Of a stretch of 64,000 bases of DNA, positions 51,927 to 61,839 are shown in pieces. The stretch is from PXAP01 sp964421595 (GTDB taxonomy: Bacteria > Bacteroidota > Bacteroidia > Bacteroidales > PUMT01), in assembly GCA_964421595.1 (NCBI GenBank), contig CAYQXY010000013.1, forward strand, positions 1 to 64,000. The letters are read 5' to 3'. Under the pieces are notes generated by a model that saw only the letters and a list, made by a program, of their open reading frames with translations, searched no databases and had not been told where the DNA came from. The position numbers and the translations under genes were made by a program. Numbering within the stretch: position 1 is the first letter of the stretch; each line of letters opens with the position of its first letter.

Positions 51927-52880
51927 TTACTGCCATTTAGGGGGTTTGAAAATTTGCATTGAATCAAGCACACCCATGAGTGACCGGACTTCATTCGCAG
52001 ATTGGACGAGGAGTTCTTTTTCAGATTTATCGAGACTTAATTCAATCACTTTTTCAACGCCGTTTTTGCCAAGAATGACAGGTACACCAAGGAAAATATC
52101 TTTGAGTCCATACTCCCCGTTAAGGTAGGTGCATACAGGGAAGACATGTTTCTGATCGCGGCCGATGGCTTCAACCATCTGAGCTGCTGCAGCTCCTGGT
52201 GCATACCATGCCGAGGTGCCCATTAATGTGACAAGCTCACCTCCGCCTTTTTTGGTTCGCTCAATAATGGCATTAAGTATCTCTGCAGGCAGGAATTCTG
52301 TTACAGGTATTGATGAGATTGTTGTATATCTTGGGAGAGGGACCATTGTATCGCCGTGCCCCCCCATAATTATGGCATGAATATTTCTTGGTGAGATGTT
52401 TAATTCTTCAGCAATAAACGATTTGTAACGGGCGGTATCAAGTATGCCGGCCATTCCAAAGACCCTTGAAGGCTCTATGCCAGAGGAGAGCCATGCTGCA
52501 TAGGTCATTACATCAAGTGGATTGGATACAATAATGATAATGGTGCCGGGAGAATATTTAATGACATTTTCTGTTACTTCTTTTATTATCCGGGCATTTG
52601 TTGAGATAAGGTCATCACGGTCCATTCCCGGTTTTCTGGGAATGCCTGCTGTAATAACGATGACATCTGACCCGGAAGTTCGCAGGTAATCGTTCCCTGC
52701 ACCGGAAATCCTGGTAGTGAACCCCTGGACTGAGGAAGTCTGCCACATGTCCAGGGCTTTGCCTTCAGTCAGGCCTTCCTTGGTGTCAATAAGAATTACC
52801 TCCCTGGCAAAATCTTTACGGGCAATTTCATTGGCAACTGTGGCGCCTACATTGCCTGCTCCAATAACAGATACCTTCAT
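51927..52880 (-). CDS. mdh: Malate dehydrogenase, paralogue 1
   Basis: A 317-residue LDH-like malate dehydrogenase. NAD-binding MKVSVIGAGNVGATVANEIA, acidic end of strand 2 (VILIDTKEG, favouring NAD), the substrate loop AGIPRKPGMDRDDL with the malate-specific arginines, the catalytic Asp/Arg region near GMAGILDTARYKSFI, and His in MGGHGDTMVPL. It interconverts malate and oxaloacetate. A second, closely similar gene lies 204 bp upstream on the same strand. This copy has a longer C-terminus (IFKPPKWQ). Confidence 0.93.
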   Translation of the reverse strand: MKVSVIGAGNVGATVANEIARKDFAREVILIDTKEGLTEGKALDMWQTSSVQGFTTRISGAGNDYLRTSGSDVIVITAGIPRKPGMDRDDLISTNARIIKEVTENVIKYSPGTIIIIVSNPLDVMTYAAWLSSGIEPSRVFGMAGILDTARYKSFIAEELNISPRNIHAIIMGGHGDTMVPLPRYTTISSIPVTEFLPAEILNAIIERTKKGGGELVTLMGTSAWYAPGAAAAQMVEAIGRDQKHVFPVCTYLNGEYGLKDIFLGVPVILGKNGVEKVIELSLDKSEKELLVQSANEVRSLMGVLDSMQIFKPPKWQ

Positions 52881-53084
52881 TGAAATTAAGTTTTACTTAT
52901 CAATTTATCATCTGCCGGAATTTGTTGAAAAGATACAGGATTATTCCGATCGTGCAATTACTGAATACCTGCGTTATTTGCTATAGGAACCTTCCAGCTC
53001 TGCATATTATTATACTGGTAGTCTGCGGTCACAATAAATATAAAGGCTGTTAATAACCCTGAGTTAAGAACTGTTTGTAAATAT

Positions 53085-54020
53085 TCAGAATAACTTCATG
53101 TCATCCAGTATTTTTTTCAGCTGGCGCACTGAGCAGGCAGAGTCATACAGAAGCTCCTTTTCATCTTCATCAAGTTCAATCTCAATAACCTCTTCGACGC
53201 CGGTTCTGCCAAGGCGGACAGGTACACCCAGATAGATATCCCTGATGCCATATTCTCCGTTTACATATGCGCATATCGAAAAAATACGGTGCTGGTCATG
53301 CACTATTGCTTCAACCATAAGTGCTACAGCAGCTCCGGGAGCATACCATGCTGATGTACCAATCAGCTTTACCAGATCTCCTCCTCCCTGCCTTGTCTTT
53401 TGTACAATCTCGTTAATTTCATCTTGCTTAAGAAGTTGAGATACCGGTATTCCCGATACAGAGGTATACCGGGGCAGCGGAACCATTGTATCTCCATGAC
53501 CGCCAAGGAGCAATGCCTGAACATCACGGGGAGATGTATTCAGTTTTTCAGCAATAAATGACTTGTATCTGGCAGCATCCAGAATTCCTGCCATACCAAA
53601 TACCTTTCGGTGATCCTTTTTAGCGGCCAGAAAGGCAGCATAGGTCATCACATCAAGCGGATTTGATACTACGATAATAATTGCATCGGGTGAATGCATA
53701 ATGGCCTTTTCGGTTACTTCCTTGACAATTTTGGCATTGATGGCAATAAGGTCATCTCTGCTCATCCCTGGCTTTCTGGGCACGCCGGAGGTTATAACTA
53801 TAATTTCAGATCCCGCGGTAGCAGAATAATCATTAGTCACCCCAATTATCCGGGTATCGAATATGTTTACCGAGGCAGTCTGCCACATATCAAGAGCCTT
53901 ACCTTCGGCAAGTCCTTCCTTTACATCAACCAAAACAATCTGGTTGGCCAATGCTTTATGGGCAATTACATTGGCACATGTGGCACCAACATTTCCGGCT
54001 CCTATAACTGTAATCTTCAT
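53085..54020 (-). CDS. mdh: Malate dehydrogenase, paralogue 2
   Basis: A 311-residue protein with the same motif set: MKITVIGAGNVGATCANVIA, VLVDVKEGLAEGKALDMWQT, SGVPRKPGMSRDDLI, GMAGILDAARYKSFIAEKLN, LGGHGDTMVPLPRYTSVSGI and IGTSAWYAPGAAVALMVEAI. All catalytic residues are kept, so both copies should be active. Differences are spread along the length, so this is an old duplication rather than a recent copy. A TATATTTG at 54068-54075 on the minus strand may be its promoter. Confidence 0.93.
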   Translation of the reverse strand: MKITVIGAGNVGATCANVIAHKALANQIVLVDVKEGLAEGKALDMWQTASVNIFDTRIIGVTNDYSATAGSEIIVITSGVPRKPGMSRDDLIAINAKIVKEVTEKAIMHSPDAIIIVVSNPLDVMTYAAFLAAKKDHRKVFGMAGILDAARYKSFIAEKLNTSPRDVQALLLGGHGDTMVPLPRYTSVSGIPVSQLLKQDEINEIVQKTRQGGGDLVKLIGTSAWYAPGAAVALMVEAIVHDQHRIFSICAYVNGEYGIRDIYLGVPVRLGRTGVEEVIEIELDEDEKELLYDSACSVRQLKKILDDMKLF

Positions 54021-54067
54021 AGTTTGAATATTTTTATTAGACTTAACAGCAATCTTTACTTTTGGTT

Positions 54068-54075
54068 CAAATATA
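54068..54075 (-). promoter_or_regulatory. Candidate -7 element for malate dehydrogenase 2
   Basis: TATATTTG on the minus strand, 48 bp before the start codon; no convincing -33 element. Confidence 0.35.
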
Positions 54076-54126
54076 TAGGGCTAAAGTTAAGCGTTCCTGT
54101 GTTTATTGAAAAACTTCATTCCTGAA

Positions 54127-55431
54127 TCACTCCGGTTTCAATCCGCGTTCATCCTTGCCAGAATCGCTGATTGGTGGTTCAATGTTGTATTTTAAAGGTT
54201 TCTGGTTTTTATTTCTTTTATACATCCTGGTGAAGAACAGGGGATCATTACTGAAAGCAATAACCAGTCCGGATGATATAATAATACTGAACAGAACAAT
54301 TGAATACCCCAGGTCCTGTATCCATTCACCATGAAATATACCCATTTGCAATGGTATTGAAGATAATACTGCGGTAATCAGTCCTTTTGGAGCCATAATA
54401 GACAATGTTGTCATGTCTCTGAAGCCCATCCCCCTCGGAGCAAAAATTTTGGTAACCAACGGCCGGTATAAAAGGATCAGTCCCACAGCCAGTAAGCCTA
54501 TCAGATAAGTCCACAGATTCCCGAACTGAATGCTGATTCCTATAAAAACAAAGAAATAAGTCTGGACAATAAAGACAATTTCACCGAAAAAATTCCTCTC
54601 ATGATCTGTAAGATTTGTAGTCTGAATTATAAATACCCTTCTGAAAATTTTGTTGTCGTTTATTGCCTCACTGTTACCAAGCATTATCCCGAACATAAGA
54701 GTTGCGATACCGCCATTGAAACCCATTGACTCAACAAAACCATACAGTATGAAAACAAAAGCCAGGGTTGTAAACATTGAATTTTTGATGCTTCTGACAT
54801 TTTTAAGGAGGACAGACCAGAAAGTTCCTCCCAGTATGCCAAACACACCTGCAAACAGGAAAGATTTCCACATATTTGAAAACACCCCTCCGATATTTAT
54901 CACCCCTTCCTGCATTCCTTCCAGCAACGCCAGTGCAACAACCAGGCAAAGTACATCGCTCAGAACAGATTCAAGGTAAAGGATTACCTTGCTCTCTTCG
55001 CCGATACTGAGTTGTCTTACCATTGGAATTACCACTGCTGATGAAATGCCTCCAACAACTGAGCCCATATAAAGTGAGCTTATCCAGTCAATCCCTCCCA
55101 GAAGGTGTGCAAGGACGGTAACAATTGCGGCACTACCTATAAAATTGAACAGGGTGATAAAAGTAGCAGGGCCAATACTCTGACGTAGTTCTGAAAACTT
55201 AAGACTTATCCCGCTCTCAAACAGGATAATAATCAGGGTTATGGTAGTGAAAATCCGTCCTACTTCACCGAAAAAGGAAATATGTACTATTCCTGTAACA
55301 GGACCCAGAATAATACCGATTAGTAATAATAGCAGTACATTGGGAATCTTCGTTTTGTTGAATAATTCGTTTGACAGGTGCGCAAAAAAGATGAGCAAGC
55401 CAAGAAAAACAATTACAAATGAGATTTCCAT
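54127..55431 (-). CDS. Cation:proton antiporter (CPA family)
   Basis: A 434-residue inner-membrane protein with about twelve membrane segments and a charged C-terminal tail. NVLLLLLIGIILGPVTGIVH, LFESGISLKFSELRQSIGPA, SVVGGISSAVVIPMVRQLSI, ESVLSDVLCLVVALAL and APKGLITAVLSSIPL are NhaP/KefB-like blocks, with the acidic residue of ESVLSDVL at the expected transport-site helix. It would exchange Na+ or K+ for H+. No regulatory TrkA-N domain is attached. A TAAGTTTG at 55478-55485 on the minus strand is a possible promoter. Confidence 0.85.
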   Translation of the reverse strand: MEISFVIVFLGLLIFFAHLSNELFNKTKIPNVLLLLLIGIILGPVTGIVHISFFGEVGRIFTTITLIIILFESGISLKFSELRQSIGPATFITLFNFIGSAAIVTVLAHLLGGIDWISSLYMGSVVGGISSAVVIPMVRQLSIGEESKVILYLESVLSDVLCLVVALALLEGMQEGVINIGGVFSNMWKSFLFAGVFGILGGTFWSVLLKNVRSIKNSMFTTLAFVFILYGFVESMGFNGGIATLMFGIMLGNSEAINDNKIFRRVFIIQTTNLTDHERNFFGEIVFIVQTYFFVFIGISIQFGNLWTYLIGLLAVGLILLYRPLVTKIFAPRGMGFRDMTTLSIMAPKGLITAVLSSIPLQMGIFHGEWIQDLGYSIVLFSIIISSGLVIAFSNDPLFFTRMYKRNKNQKPLKYNIEPPISDSGKDERGLKPE

Positions 55432-55737
55432 AATTATAGTCTGCGTAGGATTTTAGGGAAGACAATTTACCAGAGTACAAACTTACGAAAGTATTTCATT
55501 CACTTGCTTAAGTTTTTCGAAATTGCATCATGGCAGAGAAAATTACTAAGAATATTAAAATGCATAAAACCCTTCCGGCATGCTGGAATTGAGACAGGTT
55601 ATTTTGCGAAATACCGGTTAATTACAATCGCTGATAAAAAGCCCGGACTTCATCTGGAAGTCCGGACCTTATTCTTAATTCTTAGATCTGTAAAGTTTCC
55701 TTTTCTGTAAAGTTTACACCTGGAAACCATTATGGGA
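55432..55737. other. Intergenic region between antiporter start and TolC end
   Basis: 306 bp; contains a possible antiporter promoter (minus-strand TAAGTTTG, 55478-55485) and the efflux-operon terminator (55635-55668). Nothing else recognised. Confidence 0.5.
55635..55668 (-). terminator. Terminator of the efflux operon
   Basis: CCGGACTTC and GAAGTCCGG form a 9-bp stem with a 4-6 nt loop; five T follow on the minus strand. It lies 70 bp after the TolC-like stop. Confidence 0.8.
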
Positions 55738-57228
55738 TCAGCGGATAAGTGCATCAAAGTCCTCAGTAAGCCTCACATTCCTTTCAAAATCATAAAGTGT
55801 GAGACGACGAAGGTTATAATAGTAGTTCCAGTAATTCCTGAGTGCAGAAATATAACCTCTCCTTGCAATATCCTGCTCACTTATAGCATCATTTAAATCG
55901 CGGACATCAATACGACCAATGAGAAATCTTTCGCGGGTAACATCAAATCTCTTCTGTGCTATAGTATCGGCCTTCGCTGCAATTTCAAGCTGGTCATATT
56001 GCATCGTAAACTGCATAACGTCAAGGTATACGTTTTGTTCGAAATCTATCCATGCCTGTTCAACCTGGGTACGCACTACCTCCTGGGAAGACTGAGCCAT
56101 ACGGTACCTTCCCCTTCCCAGACCCCAGTCCACAATCGGGATACTGACCCCTACCTGCAACCTTTGTGAAACCTGTGGGTCTCTGTATGCCTCTGAAAAT
56201 TCAGGATCGCGGGCTGATAATCCGTATACTGCAAAAAGATCGGCATTGAACCCCCTTTCTGCACGTGTCCTTGCAACATCCCTGTCGGCTTCGATCAACT
56301 GCCGTTCATATTCCAGCATCTCGGGATTATTATTTAAGGCCTCCTCCAGTGCCTTGCCAAGATCCGGTTTGAAGACAGGCACGTTGGGGTCAATAATAAG
56401 TTCAATATCTACTGTTTCGTTATATCCAAGGAATGAACGCAGGCGGAACTTCCCGATTTCCAGTTGCAGGGTTGCTTCATTCAGTGCAGTTCCGGCATTC
56501 AGATAGCCAAGTTCCATCTGGAGAAGCTGATTTTCTGGTATTGTTCCAATATTATACCTTCCCTGAGCTATGCGGTAAAGGGTATCGGTGTTTGAATAAT
56601 TGAGATTGGCTATCTCCAGATTTACCTGTGCCAGAGCAAGATCAAAGAACAGGGTCACAGCACGAAATGCCACATTTTCAATTGAACTTACATAGCTTCT
56701 TTGAGCTTCTTCGAAACGCAGCGGCTCAATTTTTCGTTGCCAGCGATATTCATTATATCCTGAAAGTGACTGTCGGTATCCGATGTTGATAGGAGTGGTC
56801 CTGTAAGATGATTCATCCTGGTCAAGGTTGTCAATCCTTTCAAGTTCTGATGAAACAAAAATTTGTCCGCCTGTTAATCCCACATTCTGATTTAAAGCCA
56901 GCCTGGCCAGTGAATTGATAACGTTTCTCTCAATAAACCGCTGGCTTCCGTCAGGGTCTGTATAAGGCTCTATTGAACGGTTGAAATTTGGGAGTGTGCC
57001 GGTAAAATTAAGGCTGGGCAGGAACTCTGCCCGGTATGTGCGGTGCTGCCAGTAGCTTGCCCTGAACCTGTGCTGGGCAAGGATGGATTGCGGTGACTGG
57101 TCCTTGGCTATTTCAACAACATCTTCAAGTGTAAGGTTCATTACACGCTGTTGCCCGTATAAGCCGGGAAGGCTTAATGACGATATTATTGTCATAAGGG
57201 CCAGAACGATCAGTTTATTTTTTTGCAT
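55738..57228 (-). CDS. TolC-family outer-membrane efflux protein
   Basis: A 496-residue protein with a signal peptide (to about residue 26, GLYGQQ). It shows the two-fold repeat of outer-membrane factors: LTLEDVVEIAKDQSPQSILA starts repeat 1 and FKPDLGKALEEALNNNPEML starts repeat 2, with long helices such as ALAQVNLEIANLNYSNTDTL. It forms the outer-membrane duct for the adaptor and permease encoded upstream in the same operon (54-bp gap). Confidence 0.92.
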   Translation of the reverse strand: MQKNKLIVLALMTIISSLSLPGLYGQQRVMNLTLEDVVEIAKDQSPQSILAQHRFRASYWQHRTYRAEFLPSLNFTGTLPNFNRSIEPYTDPDGSQRFIERNVINSLARLALNQNVGLTGGQIFVSSELERIDNLDQDESSYRTTPINIGYRQSLSGYNEYRWQRKIEPLRFEEAQRSYVSSIENVAFRAVTLFFDLALAQVNLEIANLNYSNTDTLYRIAQGRYNIGTIPENQLLQMELGYLNAGTALNEATLQLEIGKFRLRSFLGYNETVDIELIIDPNVPVFKPDLGKALEEALNNNPEMLEYERQLIEADRDVARTRAERGFNADLFAVYGLSARDPEFSEAYRDPQVSQRLQVGVSIPIVDWGLGRGRYRMAQSSQEVVRTQVEQAWIDFEQNVYLDVMQFTMQYDQLEIAAKADTIAQKRFDVTRERFLIGRIDVRDLNDAISEQDIARRGYISALRNYWNYYYNLRRLTLYDFERNVRLTEDFDALIR

Positions 57229-57282
57229 CCGGATCTGGTAAGTTAATTGGTGAGTTTAATATGAAAATAAATATAATAAAAA

Positions 57283-58647
57283 TCATTCATAGCGCAGTGA
57301 TTCAATAGGATCTCTTTCTGCGGCTCTTTTAGCGGGAGAGTATCCGAAGATGACCCCGACTGAGGCCGATACAAAAAAGGCAATCAATACCGACGAAAAC
57401 GATACAATGGTTGAAATATCAGAGAAACGGGTAATCAGTGCTGAAAGTATTATTCCAAGTATCACACCAATCAATCCTCCGCTGACACTTATAAGCACCG
57501 CTTCTGAAAGGAACTGAACTATAATATCAATACGGGTGGCTCCTATCGCTTGTCTGGTACCTATTTCCTTTATCCTTTCCATAACAGAGGCAAACATTAT
57601 ATTCATTATTCCGATCCCGCCAACGATTAGTGAAATACTGGCAATAGCACCCAGTACGAGATTGAATATCTCTCTTGTCCGTTGCTGCTGTTTAAGAAGC
57701 AGCTCAGGAACAGTCACCTCAAAATCCTTAACATCTGAATGTCTCCTTAGAAGCATACGGCCAATTAACTCGGCAGTAGGGGAGAGTTGTTCTGTATCAG
57801 AAACCTGGACTACTATCTTATCAAGCTGGTGGTAGTTGGACGAATTATTCTGACCCGGATTTGTTGAAATCATGGCTCTCATTTGAAACATCCCCCTTCC
57901 ACCCATGCCGCCAATAGCCGAACCGGAGGCTTCTGATCTCAAGATCCCGCGATTCTGATATCTCATCAGCATCGTTTTAACCGGAACGTAAATGTTGTCA
58001 TTATATACATTAATACCAACATTTTCAAAAGCAGAGACAGAAACATTGCTTCTTTCTATCACGCCAATTATCTGTAGCCAGACGTGTCCGAATTTTATAT
58101 ATTTTCCAACAGGATTTACATCAGGGAAAAATCTGGATTTAATATTAGCGCCAATTACACAAACAGCCAGTCCGTTTTCCTCCTGGTGTTCGTTAAACAC
58201 TGTTCCTGATTCGAGTGGGAGGTTGAAAAGATCAAAATAATCGGAGGCAACCCCTATAAGCTTTGCCGCTTCGCGTTTTCCTCCATAAACAGCGTAAGAG
58301 TTAAGTGCTATTTCAGGACTCATTCTTACTACGGAGGGGATAGTGGTCAAAATGGCATCGGAATCAAGAAGACTTAATCCCCTGCTGAATTTTCCCCTTT
58401 GCCTGTTACCGTTCTCCTCCTCTGATGATTCTTCAGATTCCTGGACAATGGGAGAGATGAGGATATTGTTCACACCTACCATCTTGATCTGTTCAAGGAT
58501 CTCCTGCTGTGCGCCGTTCCCAATGGCAAGCATACTTATAACCGATGCCACTCCGAATATTATTCCCAGGGCCGTAAGCACGGACTTCAGTTTGTTAGCC
58601 ATGATCGATTCCATGGCTATCACTATATCATGAAAATATTTTCTCAT
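57283..58647 (-). CDS. MacB-type ABC transporter permease (no ATPase domain)
   Basis: A 454-residue FtsX-like permease. MESIMANKLKSVLTALGIIF begins membrane segment 1; a MacB periplasmic core domain follows (about 50-300); then VMERIKEIGTRQAIGATRID, the coupling helix motif, and three more membrane segments, ending PAKRAAERDPIESLRYE, the usual MacB C-terminus. The N-terminal ATPase domain of E. coli MacB is absent and no ATPase gene lies in this operon, so it must borrow one. The adaptor gene ends 10 bp upstream. Confidence 0.92.
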   Translation of the reverse strand: MRKYFHDIVIAMESIMANKLKSVLTALGIIFGVASVISMLAIGNGAQQEILEQIKMVGVNNILISPIVQESEESSEEENGNRQRGKFSRGLSLLDSDAILTTIPSVVRMSPEIALNSYAVYGGKREAAKLIGVASDYFDLFNLPLESGTVFNEHQEENGLAVCVIGANIKSRFFPDVNPVGKYIKFGHVWLQIIGVIERSNVSVSAFENVGINVYNDNIYVPVKTMLMRYQNRGILRSEASGSAIGGMGGRGMFQMRAMISTNPGQNNSSNYHQLDKIVVQVSDTEQLSPTAELIGRMLLRRHSDVKDFEVTVPELLLKQQQRTREIFNLVLGAIASISLIVGGIGIMNIMFASVMERIKEIGTRQAIGATRIDIIVQFLSEAVLISVSGGLIGVILGIILSALITRFSDISTIVSFSSVLIAFFVSASVGVIFGYSPAKRAAERDPIESLRYE

Positions 58648-58657
58648 TTTTAAGTTT

Positions 58658-60058
58658 TTACCTGTTAGAGGGCCTGGCCGCCTGCCCGTTACCTCCGTTG
58701 GTGCGAAGTTCTCTAAGCCTGGCTTCCCTTTCCTGGAGAACCCTTTCTTCTTCAGCTCTTCGTTCAGCTTCCAGTGACTTTTCCATCTCCTTTTTTTCTG
58801 CGATAACAGCTATGAGGTCTTCGCCAACCAGCCTGTAGTTATCAGGATTTGAGGGTGTGGTAAGGTACACACGATCATTGGCTGCAAGTCCGTGCTCAAT
58901 TATCACATGGTTGTCATTGGCACTTCCAAGTACTACAATCTGTTTAGTTCCATCACGCTTGTATACATAAGGTATGCTGTCGACAAGATTGATTGCTTCC
59001 AGAGGCACATAGAGTACATCTTCAAAAGTCTGGGTAACTATGACGTTACTGGTTGTCATTGCGGGCCGGAGTATCGGGTCGTATTCATTGATCCTGATCA
59101 GAACTTCAAATACTTTTGCGTCAGTATTGGGCATCTGTTCGCCGACATTGGCAACCTGTATAATTCTGCCACTGTATTGTCTTTCCGGAAAGGCATCAAC
59201 ACCAATCCTTACCACCTGGCCATTCTTGATTTTGCTTACATCAATTTCATTCACATATGTCCTTGTGAGCATTGAGGAAAGATCGGGAAGAGTAGCAACA
59301 GTGAGGTCCCATGGACTAATACTTGATCCTACAGTTCTCCGTTGTCCGTTCCATTCCCTGTGGTAAATAACCATCCCCGATTTTGGTGCCCGAATAGTAA
59401 ATTTGTCAAGTACATTAAGCATCTCCTGGTGCCTTCTTCTTTGCTGGGCAAGGTTGATGGCTGCTTCATTCATATCTTCCATTGCCTGCTTAATTCTAAG
59501 CTGATAATTCTGAGTGGACTGCTCAAGTGCCCTCTGAGCCCGGTCAAGATTGATCTCCTCCTGTCTTATTGTTGCAGGAGGTTCAAATTTGGACTGTTCA
59601 AGTGTCAGCTGCCTCTCTTCAAGGTTATATTTCAGATTTATCAGCTCATCACGGAGATTACTGAGGGTTATAGTAGTATCGAGCTGGGTCCTTGTGTACT
59701 GTGCTTCGGCCCGTTCCAGCTCATCTTCCATGTCTTTAAGGGTGTTGTCAGATTCGGAGCGGTCAAGCAAGGCAACATAATCGCCGGAATCAACCACTGT
59801 ACCTTCAGGAATAAGATCCTGAATACGTATATTGCCAATCCTCAGGTTCCTGCTTCGTAATTCTGCAGGACCCATTATCTGTTCTGAACGTTCCGCCTGC
59901 AATTCACCAGTAATAGTAACCAGAACTTCAAATTTTCCGCTTTGAACGGGTACCTCCAGCATGGCAACATTCTCTTTTTCCCCGGCCAGGGCATATATGA
60001 TAATACCCAATACCAAACCGCCGATTATAACTGATGTAATTATTACACTTCTCTTCAT
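58658..60058 (-). CDS. Efflux periplasmic adaptor (HlyD/MacA-like membrane fusion protein)
   Basis: A 466-residue protein with an N-terminal membrane anchor (residues about 7-26). PVQSGKFEVLVTITGELQAE starts the beta-barrel/lipoyl part, followed by a long coiled-coil hairpin (about 95-215, DMEDELERAEAQYTRTQLDT onwards), then FTIRAPKSGMVIYHREWNGQ and membrane-proximal strands. The C-terminal tail is a charged helix (EKKEMEKSLEAERRAEEERV). It bridges the MacB-type permease to the TolC-type duct; it is the first gene of the three-gene operon. Confidence 0.9.
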   Translation of the reverse strand: MKRSVIITSVIIGGLVLGIIIYALAGEKENVAMLEVPVQSGKFEVLVTITGELQAERSEQIMGPAELRSRNLRIGNIRIQDLIPEGTVVDSGDYVALLDRSESDNTLKDMEDELERAEAQYTRTQLDTTITLSNLRDELINLKYNLEERQLTLEQSKFEPPATIRQEEINLDRAQRALEQSTQNYQLRIKQAMEDMNEAAINLAQQRRRHQEMLNVLDKFTIRAPKSGMVIYHREWNGQRRTVGSSISPWDLTVATLPDLSSMLTRTYVNEIDVSKIKNGQVVRIGVDAFPERQYSGRIIQVANVGEQMPNTDAKVFEVLIRINEYDPILRPAMTTSNVIVTQTFEDVLYVPLEAINLVDSIPYVYKRDGTKQIVVLGSANDNHVIIEHGLAANDRVYLTTPSNPDNYRLVGEDLIAVIAEKKEMEKSLEAERRAEEERVLQEREARLRELRTNGGNGQAARPSNR

Positions 60059-60296
60059 TTTTCGGTTGATTATTATTAATTACTTATTTGCAGCTGCCAT
60101 TTGTACTTTTATTCGGGCAAATGAATGCTTTGTCAAAGAAACAAAAAATCAATCCCAATAAATTAGTACTTAACTTTTTTTAACCAATACAGACCTTATT
60201 ATTCCTGCTTTGGTTCATTCCTTTCTGTTATGAGGTTAAAAGATTAAAAAGGTTTAATTATACCAGCAAATTTTTAGTTATTTTAACTCTTTTAGT

Positions 60297-61679
60297 TTAC
60301 TCTGATTTAATCTTTTCTATAATCAAAAGAGCAAGATTCTCTGCTGTTGCTTTGTCACTTCCCTCAGAATAGATCCTGATAATGGGCTCTGTATTGGATT
60401 TCCTCAGGTGTACCCAGCCCTCGGGGAAGTCAATTCTCAAGCCATCAATCTCATTTATTTCATGATCAGAATAATAATTTTTAATTCTGTTAAGCACACT
60501 GTCAACATCGATGCCTGCTGAAAGTTCGATCTTGTTCTTTGAAAGGTAATAATCAGGGTATTTTTTTCGTAGTTCACTGCATTTTTTACCCGATCTGGCG
60601 AGATGGGTCAGGAATAGGGCTATGCCAACCAGTGCATCACGTCCGTAATGAAGTTCAGGGTAAATTATACCCCCGTTCCCTTCGCCTCCTATTACCGCTC
60701 CGGTAAGTTTCATTTGAGTAGTTACGTTCACTTCTCCAACGGCTGAAGCGGTGTAGCTGAAACCATATTCTGCGGTGAGTTCTCCAAGTGCTTTTGTTGA
60801 TGAAAGGTTTGAAACTGTGTTCCCGGGTGTATTCATTAAAATATGATCGGCAACTGCAACAAGAGTGTATTCTTCACCAAACATGCTACCGTCTTCATTT
60901 ACTATTGCCAGCCTGTCAACATCAGGGTCAGTGGCAAACCCCACATCGGCATTATTCCCGGTAACTGCAGCAGAAAGTTCTGTGAGATGCTCCGGTAATG
61001 GTTCAGGATTATGAGGGAAAACACCGGTTGGTTCACAATAAAGTTTAACTGTATGCTCAACACCAAGGGCTGTAAGCAACTCGGGTATAATTAAACCCCC
61101 AACAGAATTCACGCAGTCAATCACTACCCTGAAATTACTTTTTCTGATTGCTTCAACATCTACCAGAGGCAGATCGAGAATAGCACCGATATGCTTTTTA
61201 TTAAAATCTGCATCAGTATCATATTTTCCCAGGGCAGATACAGATGCGTAATCAAACTCTTCCCCTGCAGCAATATCCAGCAATTCGATACCTGCTTCAG
61301 CCGAGAGAAACTCTCCATTGCTGTCAAGAAGTTTCAATGCATTCCACTGAGCAGGATTATGACTGGCTGTTAGGATGATGCCTCCATCGGCGTTTTTCAT
61401 TTCTACTGCCATTTCAACAGTAGGAGTAGATGCAAATCCAAGATCAGTAACATGAATACCCATTCCCATAAGCGTCCCGCAAACCAAATGGTTCACCATG
61501 TTTCCGGAAATTCTTGAATCCCGGCCTATGATCACCCTGTATTTTTCTTTGGTTGCCTGTTTCCTGATCCAGATGGCGTAGGCAGATGTGAATTTGACCA
61601 GATCAAGCGGAGTCAGTCCTTCTCCGGGAAGGCCTCCAATTGTGCCACGAATTCCCGATATGGATTTTATAAGTGTCAT
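60297..61679 (-). CDS. glmM: Phosphoglucosamine mutase
   Basis: A 460-residue alpha-D-phosphohexomutase. The start KSISGIRGTIGGLPGEGLTP has the family RG-x-x-G; the phosphoserine is Ser106 in TASHNPAQWNALK; the Mg loop is TDPDVDRLA; GEGNGGIIYPELHYGRDALV is the sugar-binding loop; RKSNTEPIIRIYSE is the phosphate-binding loop in domain 4. It interconverts glucosamine-6-P and glucosamine-1-P for UDP-GlcNAc synthesis. The bacteroidal proteins of this type are often annotated as phosphomannomutase as well, so dual specificity is possible. Divergent from the pseudouridine synthase gene, 160 bp away. Confidence 0.88.
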   Translation of the reverse strand: MTLIKSISGIRGTIGGLPGEGLTPLDLVKFTSAYAIWIRKQATKEKYRVIIGRDSRISGNMVNHLVCGTLMGMGIHVTDLGFASTPTVEMAVEMKNADGGIILTASHNPAQWNALKLLDSNGEFLSAEAGIELLDIAAGEEFDYASVSALGKYDTDADFNKKHIGAILDLPLVDVEAIRKSNFRVVIDCVNSVGGLIIPELLTALGVEHTVKLYCEPTGVFPHNPEPLPEHLTELSAAVTGNNADVGFATDPDVDRLAIVNEDGSMFGEEYTLVAVADHILMNTPGNTVSNLSSTKALGELTAEYGFSYTASAVGEVNVTTQMKLTGAVIGGEGNGGIIYPELHYGRDALVGIALFLTHLARSGKKCSELRKKYPDYYLSKNKIELSAGIDVDSVLNRIKNYYSDHEINEIDGLRIDFPEGWVHLRKSNTEPIIRIYSEGSDKATAENLALLIIEKIKSE

Positions 61680-61794
61680 ATTAATTTTTTTTTGTTGGAA
61701 AGCGAAGTTAAGTTAATTGTTTTAAATCAGGAAAATATTTTAGGATCATCCCGATAGAGTAGAGCAGCATGGTGGCATTATGGCTTTAAAATAT

Positions 61795-61802
61795 TAACTT
61801 TG
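61795..61802 (+). promoter_or_regulatory. Candidate -7 element for the pseudouridine synthase gene
   Basis: TAACTTTG matches TAnnTTTG, 37 bp before the start codon. The -33 element is not clear. Confidence 0.4.
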
Positions 61803-61839
61803 CAACATTAATTAACTCACCTTATTAAACAAAACCACT

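Noticed and set aside
52905..52986. Short plus-strand frame ending in EYLRYLL between the malate dehydrogenase genes
   Set aside because: It looks somewhat protein-like, but is too short, extends antisense into malate dehydrogenase 1, and shows no recognisable family.
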